A stretch of 64,000 nt of DNA from JBGPEQ01 sp050180895 (lineage in GTDB: Bacteria > Pseudomonadota > Alphaproteobacteria > Dongiales > Dongiaceae). How positions within the stretch are numbered: position 1 is the first letter of the stretch; every line of letters begins with the position of its first letter. A program made the translations under genes and the position numbers. The DNA is taken from positions 186,001 through 250,000 of the forward strand of contig JBFXDS010000001.1 of the NCBI GenBank assembly GCA_050180895.1, given 5' to 3'. The notes under the pieces were generated by a model that saw only the letters and a list, made by a program, of their open reading frames with translations, searched no databases and had not been told where the DNA came from. This document shows, in pieces, positions 42,504 through 50,451 of the stretch.

Positions 42504-44126
42504 ATGAGGCAACACATACTTGCGTGCGCAGCTACAGCCGGCGCGCTGTTGGTTGCTGCGACGATGCCCGCCACGGCCGATACGCTGATCTACTGTTCAG
42601 AGGCGAGTCCGGAAAGCTTCAATCCCATGCTCGGACTGGGAGGCACGACCTATGATGCAAACGCTCAGATCTACAATCGCCTCGTCGAGCTGGAACGTGG
42701 TAGCTCGGAGATCGTGCCGGCGCTTGCTGAGTCCTGGGAGATCTCGAAGGACGGCCTGACCTATACCTTCCATCTGCGCCGGGGTGTCAAGTGGCACACT
42801 CGGCCGGAGTTCACGCCCACCCGCGACTTCAACGCCGATGACGTGGTGTTCACCTTCGACCGCCAGCGCAATGAAGACGATCCATACTTCAAGGTCGGCG
42901 GCGGTGTTTACGAATACTACTACGGCATGGGCTTCAACGAGCTGATCACCGACGTCAAGAAGATCGACGACTACACGGTGCAGCTCACCCTGGCGCGGCC
43001 CGACGCATCGCTCCTCGCGGCGCTGACCCCCGAGCCGATGTCGGTCATGTCCGCGGAATATGCCGACGCCATGCTGGCGGCGGGAACGCCGGACGTCGTC
43101 GATACGACACCGATCGGCACCGGCGCCTTCGTCATGGTCGACTACCAGAAGGATTCGGCGATTCGCTACCAGGCCTTCGACGACTACTGGGCGAAGGCCG
43201 CGGGGATGGCCGATCGGGTGGCGATGGTCGAGAACCTCATCTTCGCGATCACGCCGGACGCCAGCGTCCGCGTGGCCAAGCTGCGGGCAGGCGAATGCCA
43301 CGTCATGCGCTTCCCCAACCCAGCCGATGTCGCGGCACTGAAGGCCGATCCGAACATCGTCACACAGGAGGCCCCGGAACTCTACTACGGCTATCTCGGC
43401 TACAATGCACAAAAGGAACCGCTCGGCGACAAGCGCGTCCGCCAAGCTCTGAACTACGCTGTCAATCTCGACGACATCATGGAAGCCGTCTTCCTCGACG
43501 TCACCGGCCAGAAGGCGGCGGCTCTCATTCCCCCCAGTCTCTGGGGCTCGGATCCGGACGCCAAATCATATCCCTACGATCCGCAGAAGGCGAAGCAGCT
43601 GCTCGCCGAGGCCGGCTATCCCAACGGCTTTGCCACGGAAATCTGGGCCATGCCGGTGCAACGGCCCTACATGCCCAACGGCCAGCGCGCTGCCGAGCTG
43701 ATCCAGGCCGACTGGGCGGCCATCGGCGTGGAAGCCAAGATCGTCTCTTACGAGTGGGGCGAGTATCTCAAGCGCTCGCGCGAGGGCGAGCACCAGACGG
43801 TGCTGCTCGGCTGGGGCTATGACTTCGCCGATCCGGGCCAGATTCTGGTCCTCGGCTGGACCTGCCAGGCGGCAGAGGTCGGCGCGAACCGCTCGCGCTG
43901 GTGCAATCGCGATTTCGACAAGCTCGTCGAAGAAGCCCAGTTGGTCTCCGATCAAGCCAAGCGGACGGAGCTTTATCTCCAGGCGCAGAAGATCTTCTAC
44001 GAGGAGGCGCCGGCACTGCTGATCGCCTATCCGGTCGGCTACATAATGAGCTCACCCAAGGTCGAAGGGCTGAAGCCACAGCCGGTCGGCGGACAGGCGT
44101 TCTTCGGTGTCTCGCTGAAGCAATAG
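42504..44126 (+). CDS. Second periplasmic peptide-binding protein (SBP family 5, DppA paralog)
   Basis: A 540-residue protein. The signal peptide MRQHILACAATAGALLVAAT ends near TMPATA. The mature start DTLIYCSEASPESFNPMLG and later blocks (ALAESWEISKDGLTYTFHLR, FNADDVVFTFDRQR, IGTGAFVMVDYQKD) parallel the dppA product at 15831-17429 over the whole length. GGGAGAGAGA precedes the ATG. No permease or ATPase genes are adjacent, so it presumably delivers peptides to the dppBCDF complex or another permease. Regulation by the neighbouring XRE-cupin protein is likely. Confidence 0.92.
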   Translation: MRQHILACAATAGALLVAATMPATADTLIYCSEASPESFNPMLGLGGTTYDANAQIYNRLVELERGSSEIVPALAESWEISKDGLTYTFHLRRGVKWHTRPEFTPTRDFNADDVVFTFDRQRNEDDPYFKVGGGVYEYYYGMGFNELITDVKKIDDYTVQLTLARPDASLLAALTPEPMSVMSAEYADAMLAAGTPDVVDTTPIGTGAFVMVDYQKDSAIRYQAFDDYWAKAAGMADRVAMVENLIFAITPDASVRVAKLRAGECHVMRFPNPADVAALKADPNIVTQEAPELYYGYLGYNAQKEPLGDKRVRQALNYAVNLDDIMEAVFLDVTGQKAAALIPPSLWGSDPDAKSYPYDPQKAKQLLAEAGYPNGFATEIWAMPVQRPYMPNGQRAAELIQADWAAIGVEAKIVSYEWGEYLKRSREGEHQTVLLGWGYDFADPGQILVLGWTCQAAEVGANRSRWCNRDFDKLVEEAQLVSDQAKRTELYLQAQKIFYEEAPALLIAYPVGYIMSSPKVEGLKPQPVGGQAFFGVSLKQ

Positions 44127-44195
44127 CGATCGAAGACAGGTGAACTGAAGATAGCGCGTACCGTGCCTTTCTCTTTGTCGGGCGCGCGCCTGCGA

Positions 44196-44237
44196 CTCGG
44201 CGGCCGAATGTTTGTGGCCAACGCATCGGCCGCCGAG
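44196..44237. repeat. Inverted repeat downstream of the second binding protein
   Basis: Arms CTCGGCGGCCGA and TCGGCCGCCGAG (12 bases, perfect) with an 18-base loop. It lies 70 bases after the gene stop at 44126 and has no T-run, so it is at most a weak terminator or an mRNA-stabilising hairpin. Confidence 0.55.
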
Positions 44238-44317
44238 CGCGGGTCATCATAGCATGCGGTTGGGTGGCGTCGGGTCATGGAACGACCCGTCCCCACGGGA
44301 TACCGGTGCCCAGAAAG

Positions 44318-44345
44318 AAAAGGGCGGCCGCTGACGCGGCCGCCC
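44318..44345 (-). terminator. Intrinsic terminator of ftsZ and the dcw cluster
   Basis: On the minus strand a perfect 10-base stem (GGGCGGCCGC / GCGGCCGCCC) with a 4-base loop is followed by TTTTCTTTC. It lies 34 bases after the ftsZ stop at 44379, the expected place for the end of the division-cluster transcript. Confidence 0.85.
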
Positions 44346-44378
44346 CGGAGGCTGTGACGTTGCGGCGGACGCCGCGGC

Positions 44379-46199
44379 TCAGTTCGCCTGGCGGCGCAGG
44401 AAGGCCGGGATGTCCAGCATCTCCTCCTCGCTCGGCCGCGGTGCGGCGATGCGGTCGGTCGGGTCGAGGGCGAGGCGGGTCTGCACGGCCGGCTGCGGCG
44501 TCGGCATCGGGGCCGGCGCCGGCGCACGCATCACCGGCTCCGGCTTGGCCATCCGGCTCATCATCGCCGAGGGCGTCGCCTCGCGCAGGTCGGCGCCGGT
44601 CTGGCGGGCGAGGTCGAGCGCCTTCGTGGCGGCGCGGCTGAAGAGGCCGGCGGCGCGTCGCGGCGCCGGCGACGGGGCCGGCTCGGCCGCGCGTTGCGAC
44701 GTTGCCGGGATCATCGCCGGGTTGAGCGCGGGCGCCGGGCTCTCGGCCGCCGGCACCTCGTGCCGGACCGCGGGCTCGAAGCGCGCCGGCTCGGCCGGGG
44801 CCGGCTCCGCCGAGGCCGGCTCCGGCACCGGCGCCGCCGCGTAGGCCGGCTCGGGCGCCGGCGCCGGGGCGCGGAACGCGGCCGACGGCTGCTGCGGCCG
44901 GGCCTCGAAGCTGCGCGCGGGCGCAACCTCCATGCGCGGCGCCGGCTGCGGGACGGTCGTGCTCATGCGCGGCGCCGGGTAGCTGTGGCCGACCGCGGCC
45001 TGCAGCGGCGGCTGCTGCGCCGCCTGCGCCTGGGCCAGGGGCGCCGCATACTGATGCGCGACGACCTCGGGCATGCGCTCCTCGCGCGCGCGCGGCATGG
45101 CGGCATAGGCGGCGGCCGGCTGCACCGCGGCCTCGGCCGGCGCGCCGGCCGGCGAGCCTTGCGGCGCGCTCATCACCCGGCCGCCCTTGGCGACCAGGGT
45201 GAGGGCCGGGCGCGGCTGCGCCACCGCCTCGGCCTCGATGCCGGTGGCGACGACGGAGATGCGGACCTTGCCCTCGAGCAGCTTGTCGAAGGTGGAGCCG
45301 AAGATGATGTTGGCCTCCGGATCGACCTCGTCGCGGATGCGGTTGGCCGCCTCGTCGACCTCGAAGAGCGTCATGTCGAAGCCGCCGGTGATGTTGATGA
45401 GGACGCCGCGCGCGCCCTTCATGGAGACGTCGTCGAGCAGCGGGTTGGAGATGGCGGCCTCGGCGGCGGCGACGGCGCGGTTCTCGCCCTCGGCCTCGCC
45501 GGTGCCCATCATGGCCTTGCCCATCTCGCTCATGACCGCGCGGATGTCGGCGAAGTCGAGGTTGATGAGGCCGGGCATCACCATCAGGTCGGTGACGCCG
45601 CGCACGCCCGAATACAGCACCTGGTCCGCCATGGCGAACGCGTCGGCGAAGGTCGTCTTCTCGTTGGCGACGCGGAACAGGTTCTGGTTCGGGATGATGA
45701 TGAGCGTGTCGACATATTGCTGCAGCTCCTGGATGCCGCTCTCCGCGATCTTCATCCGGTGCGTGCCCTCGAAGTGGAAGGGCTTGGTGACGACGCCGAC
45801 GGTGAGGATGCCGTGCTCGCGCGCGGCGCGGGCGATCACCGGAGCGGCGCCCGTGCCGGTGCCGCCGCCCATGCCGGCGGTGATGAACACCATGTTGGAG
45901 CCGTCGAGCTCGGCCATCATCTGGTCGATGACCTCCTCGGCGGCGGCGCGGCCGATGTCGGGCCGCGAGCCGGCGCCCAGGCCTTGCGTGATGTTGATGC
46001 CGAGCTGCAGCCGCCGGTCGCAGATCGACTGCGCCAGCGCCTGGGCATCGGTGTTGGAGACGATGAACTCGACGCCCTCCAAGTTCGATCGGATCATGTT
46101 GTTGACGGCGTTCCCCCCGGCGCCGCCGACCCCGATCACGGTGATCCGCGGCTTGATTTCATGCGCAGTCGTCTTGGGCATCGACAAATTCAACGTCAT
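44379..46199 (-). CDS. ftsZ: Cell division GTPase FtsZ
   Basis: A 606-residue tubulin homologue. The GTPase domain (about 15-330) starts RITVIGVGGAGGNAVNNMI and carries the tubulin signature GGGTGTGAAPVIARAA. Synergy-loop region residues are present (DEVDPEANIIFGSTFD). A long Ala/Pro/Glu-rich linker of about 230 residues follows, then the conserved C-terminal peptide EEMLDIPAFLRRQAN that binds FtsA and other partners. It is longer than enterobacterial FtsZ (383) mainly because of the linker, as in many alphaproteobacteria. The Z-ring it forms organises division. A 181-base gap with a repeat separates it from ftsA, so it may have its own promoter. Confidence 0.97.
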   Translation of the reverse strand: MTLNLSMPKTTAHEIKPRITVIGVGGAGGNAVNNMIRSNLEGVEFIVSNTDAQALAQSICDRRLQLGINITQGLGAGSRPDIGRAAAEEVIDQMMAELDGSNMVFITAGMGGGTGTGAAPVIARAAREHGILTVGVVTKPFHFEGTHRMKIAESGIQELQQYVDTLIIIPNQNLFRVANEKTTFADAFAMADQVLYSGVRGVTDLMVMPGLINLDFADIRAVMSEMGKAMMGTGEAEGENRAVAAAEAAISNPLLDDVSMKGARGVLINITGGFDMTLFEVDEAANRIRDEVDPEANIIFGSTFDKLLEGKVRISVVATGIEAEAVAQPRPALTLVAKGGRVMSAPQGSPAGAPAEAAVQPAAAYAAMPRAREERMPEVVAHQYAAPLAQAQAAQQPPLQAAVGHSYPAPRMSTTVPQPAPRMEVAPARSFEARPQQPSAAFRAPAPAPEPAYAAAPVPEPASAEPAPAEPARFEPAVRHEVPAAESPAPALNPAMIPATSQRAAEPAPSPAPRRAAGLFSRAATKALDLARQTGADLREATPSAMMSRMAKPEPVMRAPAPAPMPTPQPAVQTRLALDPTDRIAAPRPSEEEMLDIPAFLRRQAN

Positions 46200-46267
46200 T
46201 TACAGCCTCCAATCTTGTGGTTCGACGTTCAGGGAAGTGGTCTCGGGGAGGTGCTGCACAGCCACCA

Positions 46268-46350
46268 TGCGTCCTTCGACAAGCTCAGGATGAGGGGCAG
46301 TCTTTCTGGCAGAAAGAAAGACCCTCATCCTGAGCTTGTCGAAGGACGCA
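46268..46350. repeat. 83-base inverted repeat with long arms (copy 2), between ftsA and ftsZ
   Basis: Arms TGCGTCCTTCGACAAGCTCA ... and the matching reverse complement ending at 46350. It has the same total length (83) and nearly the same arms as 5101-5183, with a different loop (GGCAGTCTTTCTGGCAGAAA). Because it lies within the dcw cluster, it could affect read-through from ftsA into ftsZ. Confidence 0.85.
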
Positions 46351-46380
46351 GACAGCTTGTCCAACACTCCGTCCCCCATT

Positions 46381-47715
46381 TCAGAAATTCTCGCGGAACC
46401 AGTGGCCGAGGCGGCCGATGAGGCCGTCCGGCGGTTCGCGGCCGGGGCGGCCCGGCCGCGGCAGCTCGGCGTCGGCGGAGACGCCGTAGGCGAGCAGACC
46501 GACGGCGGTGGCGAAGGCCGGCCCGCCGGTGGCCTCGGCGAGGCCGCCGATGCGGATCGGCCGGCCCATGCGCACCTGCTTGTCGAGCACCAGAGCCGCC
46601 AGCTCGCGCGCGCCGGAGAGCTGGCCGGCGCCGCCGGCGAGCACGACGCGACGGCCGGCGACGCGGTCCATGCCGCCCTGCTCGAGGCGGGCGCGCACCA
46701 GCTCGAAGGTCTCCTCGAGTCGCGGCTGGATGATGCCGACCAGGATCGATTTCGGGATCGTCGTGGCGTTGGTCGGATCCTCCTCGCCGACCTGCGGCAC
46801 GCTGATCACCTCGCGCTCGTCGGCGGGCGAGGGGATGCAGTTGCCGTAGAGGGTCTTCATGCGCTCGGCGTGGGCGAGCGGCGTGGAGAGGCCGCGGGCG
46901 ATGTCGTTGGTGACATGGCCGCCGCCGATGGCGACGCTGTCGGTGTAGATGACGTGGCCGTCGAAGAAGACCGCGATCGAGGTGGTGCCGCCGCCCATGT
47001 CGATGACGGTGACGCCAAGATCCATCTCGTCCTCGACCAGCGTCGCCAGGCCGGAGGCGTAGGGCGCCATCGCCAGGGCGCGGATGTCGAGATGGCAGCG
47101 CTCGATGCAGGTCTGCAGGTTGCGCAGCGGGCCGGCGGCGGCGGTGACGAGATGCATGTCGACGCCGAGCCGCTCGCCATACATGCCGCGCGGATCGCGG
47201 ATGCCGCGGCTGCCGTCGATGGTGTAGCCGACGGGGATCGAGTGGACCAGGCGGCGGTCGTCGCCGCCGTTGAGCGAATTGCCGTGGTCGAGGGCGCGGC
47301 GCAGGTCGCCGTCGCCGACCTCGTGCCCGGCGATGTCGACCTCGACGCCGATGGTCTGGGAGGCCGGGTGGCCGCCGGAGACGTTGACGACGACCTCGCG
47401 GATGGTCTCGCCGGCCATCTGCTCGGCCGCGTGCACGGTGGTGAGGATGGCGCGCTCGGCCGCCTCCATGTCGACGATGACGCCGCCCTTGACCCCGTGC
47501 GAGATCTGGTGGCCGATGCCGACGACCTGCGGATGGCCCTCGTCGCCGACGCGGGCGATGAAGCAGCACATCTTGGAGGTGCCGACGTCGAGCCCGGCGA
47601 CGAGGCCGCCGCGCGGCAGGTAGCGCGCCTTCCTCATCCGGCCCCACCCGTTGACCGCGCGGATCGGCGTTGCGTCATCCGTCGAACCGTTGCCGTTGTG
47701 CCGTGCGCTGCTCAT
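46381..47715 (-). CDS. ftsA: Cell division protein FtsA
   Basis: A 444-residue actin-like protein that anchors FtsZ to the membrane. The N-terminal 30 residues are a variable extension (MSSARHNGNGSTDDATPIRA). The actin fold starts GGLVAGLDVGTSKMCCFIAR. The 1C domain, and the phosphate-2 region VTVIDMGGGTTSIAVFFDG, are intact, followed by VVLAGGAGQLSGARELA. The C-terminal amphipathic helix is LIGRLGHWFRENF, the expected membrane-targeting sequence. Its start overlaps the ftsQ stop by 4 bases. Confidence 0.96.
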   Translation of the reverse strand: MSSARHNGNGSTDDATPIRAVNGWGRMRKARYLPRGGLVAGLDVGTSKMCCFIARVGDEGHPQVVGIGHQISHGVKGGVIVDMEAAERAILTTVHAAEQMAGETIREVVVNVSGGHPASQTIGVEVDIAGHEVGDGDLRRALDHGNSLNGGDDRRLVHSIPVGYTIDGSRGIRDPRGMYGERLGVDMHLVTAAAGPLRNLQTCIERCHLDIRALAMAPYASGLATLVEDEMDLGVTVIDMGGGTTSIAVFFDGHVIYTDSVAIGGGHVTNDIARGLSTPLAHAERMKTLYGNCIPSPADEREVISVPQVGEEDPTNATTIPKSILVGIIQPRLEETFELVRARLEQGGMDRVAGRRVVLAGGAGQLSGARELAALVLDKQVRMGRPIRIGGLAEATGGPAFATAVGLLAYGVSADAELPRPGRPGREPPDGLIGRLGHWFRENF

Positions 47716-48593
47716 GTGTCGTTGCCTTCGGGCTTGTCGCGGGCGACCGCGGCCGGCGCCAGATGCACGAGCAGCCGGTCGGGAACGCGCAGGTCGATGA
47801 CGGCGAGATCGCGGCCGAGGATCGCGTAGTCGCGCTCCAGCCGCGCCAGCTCGGCCCAGGCGGCGGCGGGGTTCTCCTCCGGCAGCTTGACGTCGACGCC
47901 GTTGTCGAGCCGCAGGTTCCAGCGGCGGCCGCCGACGCGGATCGCCGCGGCCACGCGCTTGCGCAGCTCCGGCTGCGCCGCCAGCATCTCCAGCAGCGCG
48001 CCCGTGCGCGCCGGCGCATCCGGCCCGACGACGACGAGCAGGTTGGCGAAGCGCGCGATGGGCGCGCCGTCGATGACGCGGCCGTCGCGGCCGAGCAGGT
48101 GCAGCTGCTGCTCCTTCTGCCAGAGCGCCAGCGGCGTCGTCTCGGCGATGCGGACATAGAGGGTGTCGGGCAGCCGGCGCTCGATGGTCGCCGACTCGAC
48201 CCAGGGCAGGGTCAGCAGCCGTTCGCGCGCGGCCGCCAGGTCGACGGCGAAGATCGGCTCGCCGAGGCGGACGCCGATGGTGGCCAGGATCTGCGAGGAG
48301 GTGGTCTCCCGCCGGCCGTCGGCCAGCACCCGCTGCACGGTGAAGCCGAGCTCGGCGGAGAGGTCGATCAGCGAGCGCTCGACGGCGGCGACCTGGCGGT
48401 CGACCCAGCCGCTGACGACGAGCCAGCCGGCGCCGCCGGCGACGATCGTGACGGTCGCGGCGACGCCGCCCCACAGCAGGGCGCGGCGCTGGCCGCGCGA
48501 CCAGGGGCGGCGGCGCACGACCTTCCGCGCGGCGCCGCGGCGGGCCGGCTTCGCCGACCCCAGATTGCGGAGGGCGGCGATCAGGCGTCGCAT
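47712..48593 (-). CDS. ftsQ: Cell division protein FtsQ
   Basis: A 293-residue bitopic protein. A basic cytoplasmic N-terminus (GAARKVVRRRPWSRGQRR) is followed by one TM (LLWGGVAATVTIVAGGAGWL). The POTRA domain comes next (FTVQRVLADGRRETTSSQIL, then VDLAAARERLLTLPWVESAT), and then the FtsQ domain with LWQKEQQLHLLGRDGRVIDG. It bridges early and late divisome proteins in the periplasm. It overlaps ddl by 13 bases and ftsA by 4. Confidence 0.94.
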   Translation of the reverse strand: MRRLIAALRNLGSAKPARRGAARKVVRRRPWSRGQRRALLWGGVAATVTIVAGGAGWLVVSGWVDRQVAAVERSLIDLSAELGFTVQRVLADGRRETTSSQILATIGVRLGEPIFAVDLAAARERLLTLPWVESATIERRLPDTLYVRIAETTPLALWQKEQQLHLLGRDGRVIDGAPIARFANLLVVVGPDAPARTGALLEMLAAQPELRKRVAAAIRVGGRRWNLRLDNGVDVKLPEENPAAAWAELARLERDYAILGRDLAVIDLRVPDRLLVHLAPAAVARDKPEGNDT

Positions 48594-49498
48594 CGTGCGT
48601 TCTCCACCATCCAGGCGACGAGGTCGGGGAAGGAGATGCCCCGGTACTTCGCCTGCTCGGGCACCAGCGACAGCGGCGTCATGCCGGGCTGGGTGTTGAT
48701 CTCCAGCAGATAGAGGTGCTGCGGCCCGCCGGCGCCGGTGTCGTCGTAGCGGAAGTCGCAGCGGCTGACGCCGCGGCAGCCGAGCGTGTCGTGCGCCAGC
48801 CTGGCGACGCGCAGCGCCTCGTCATAGACGGCCTGCGGGAGCGGCGCAGGGATGACGTGGTCGGTGCGCCCCTCCGTGTATTTCGCCTCGTAGTCGTAGA
48901 AGGCCGTGTGCGAGCGCAGCTCGGTGACCGCCAGCGGCCGGTCGCCCATGACCGCGACGGTCAATTCGCGCCCGGCGATGAAGCGCTCGACGACGACGCG
49001 CGGATCGAATTTCCAGTCGGCGGCGCGCACCGGCTGGTTGTCGCCGGCGCGGACGATGCGCACGCCGACGCTGGAGCCCTCGTTGGCGGGCTTCACCACG
49101 TAGGGGCGCGCGACCGGATCGCCGCGCTCGACCGCCTGGATGTCGGTGACCACGCCGTCGGGGCAGCGGATGCCGGCGTCGGCGAAGAGCCGCTTGGACA
49201 TCGGCTTGTCCATGGCGAGCGCCGAGGCAAGCAGGCCCGAATGGGTGTAGGGGATGGCGAGGAACTCGAGCACGCCCTGCACGCAGCCGTCCTCGCCGAA
49301 ACGGCCGTGCAGCGCGTTGAAGACGACGTCGGGGCGCGGCGCGAGCGCGCGCAGCAGCGCCTGCAGATCGTGCGAGACGTCGATGGTGTAGGCGTCGTAG
49401 CCGGCCTCCCGCAAGCCTTTGGCGCATTCGCGGCCGCTGACCAACGAGACCTCGCGCTCGGCCGAGGGACCGCCCATGAGGACCGCCACGCGCTTCAT
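48581..49498 (-). CDS. ddl: D-alanine--D-alanine ligase
   Basis: A 305-residue ATP-grasp enzyme that makes the D-Ala-D-Ala end of the peptidoglycan stem. It starts MKRVAVLMGGPSAEREVSLV. Further marks are HGRFGEDGCVQGVLEFLAIP, YTHSGLLASALAMDKPMSK (the Tyr-Thr-His-Ser-Gly ddlB-type motif), VVKPANEGSSVGV and LLEINTQPGMTPLSLVPEQA (metal ligands). The Tyr in the omega-loop region and length fit DdlB. It overlaps murB by 4 bases and ftsQ by 13. Confidence 0.96.
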   Translation of the reverse strand: MKRVAVLMGGPSAEREVSLVSGRECAKGLREAGYDAYTIDVSHDLQALLRALAPRPDVVFNALHGRFGEDGCVQGVLEFLAIPYTHSGLLASALAMDKPMSKRLFADAGIRCPDGVVTDIQAVERGDPVARPYVVKPANEGSSVGVRIVRAGDNQPVRAADWKFDPRVVVERFIAGRELTVAVMGDRPLAVTELRSHTAFYDYEAKYTEGRTDHVIPAPLPQAVYDEALRVARLAHDTLGCRGVSRCDFRYDDTGAGGPQHLYLLEINTQPGMTPLSLVPEQAKYRGISFPDLVAWMVENARCDA

Positions 49499-50451
49499 GC
49501 GGTCTCCTTCACGCCGGCGGCGGGCACGCCGATGCGGCGGATCTCCCACTCCAGCGTCACGCCGAACTGCGCGAAGACGCGGCGCCGCACCTCCTCGCCG
49601 AGACCCTCGAGATCGGCGGCGGTGGCCGTCCCGGTATTGATCAGGAAATTGCAGTGCTTCTCCGAGACCACGGCGCCGCCACGCGTCAGGCCGCGGCAGC
49701 CGGCGGCGTCGATCAGCTCCCAGGCGCGGCGGTCTTTCGCTTCGGGCCCGCGCGGGTTGGCGAAGGTGCTGCCGCCGGTGCGCGTGCGGATCGGCTGCGT
49801 CTCTTCGCGTTTGGTCTGGATCTCCTGCATGCGGGCGGCGATGGCTGCCGGCGCATCGCGATGCCCGCGCATCTCTGCGGACAGGAAGATCCAGTCTTCG
49901 GCCACGCCGCAATGGCGGTAGGTGAAGCCAAGCTCGGCGAGGCTCAAACGGTGGACGCGGCCGCTCGCGTCGAGCGCCTCGGCCGACACGGTCACGTCCT
50001 TCATCTCCTTGCCATAGGCGCCGCCGTTCATGCGCAGGGCGCCGCCGACGGTGCCGGGAATGCCGGAGAGGAACTCGAGGCCGGCGACGCCGGCATCGCG
50101 CGCGCCGAGCGCGACGTTGAGGTCGAGCATCGCGGCGCCGGCGCGCACGGTCGCGTCGTCGATGGCGATGTCGGCGAAGCCGCGGCCGAGGCGGATCACC
50201 ACGCCGGGCACGCCGCCGTCGCGCACCAGGAGGTTCGAGCCGACACCGATGACGGTAACCGGCACGTCGGCGGGCTTGTTCGCGGCGAAGGCGACGAGGT
50301 CGTCGCGGTCGGCCGGGCGGAACATGACTTCGGCCGGCCCGCCGACGCGGAACCAGGTGATGCCGGCGAGCGGCGCGTTCTCGGTGTAGCGGCCGCGCAC
50401 CGCGGGCAGGCGCTCGATCAACCGCTGCTGTCGCATCGCCGCCGCCATCAT
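49495..50451 (-). CDS. murB: UDP-N-acetylenolpyruvoylglucosamine reductase MurB
   Basis: A 318-residue FAD enzyme that reduces UDP-GlcNAc-enolpyruvate to UDP-MurNAc with NADPH. Visible marks: TWFRVGGPAEVMFRPAD and VIGVGSNLLVRDGG (FAD domain), GLEFLSGIPGTVGGALRMNG, GAYGKEM, the active-site TRTGGSTFANP (Ser as proton donor) and WELIDAAGCRGL followed by EKHCNFLIN. It lacks the extra Tyr-loop domain of type I MurB, so it is type II. The start at 50451 (double ATG) overlaps the murC stop. Confidence 0.96.
   Translation of the reverse strand: MMAAAMRQQRLIERLPAVRGRYTENAPLAGITWFRVGGPAEVMFRPADRDDLVAFAANKPADVPVTVIGVGSNLLVRDGGVPGVVIRLGRGFADIAIDDATVRAGAAMLDLNVALGARDAGVAGLEFLSGIPGTVGGALRMNGGAYGKEMKDVTVSAEALDASGRVHRLSLAELGFTYRHCGVAEDWIFLSAEMRGHRDAPAAIAARMQEIQTKREETQPIRTRTGGSTFANPRGPEAKDRRAWELIDAAGCRGLTRGGAVVSEKHCNFLINTGTATAADLEGLGEEVRRRVFAQFGVTLEWEIRRIGVPAAGVKETA

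Noticed and set aside
44694..46421. Plus-strand ORF of about 575 codons antisense to ftsZ
   Set aside because: Shadow of the ftsZ frame; Arg/Gly/Asp repeats only.
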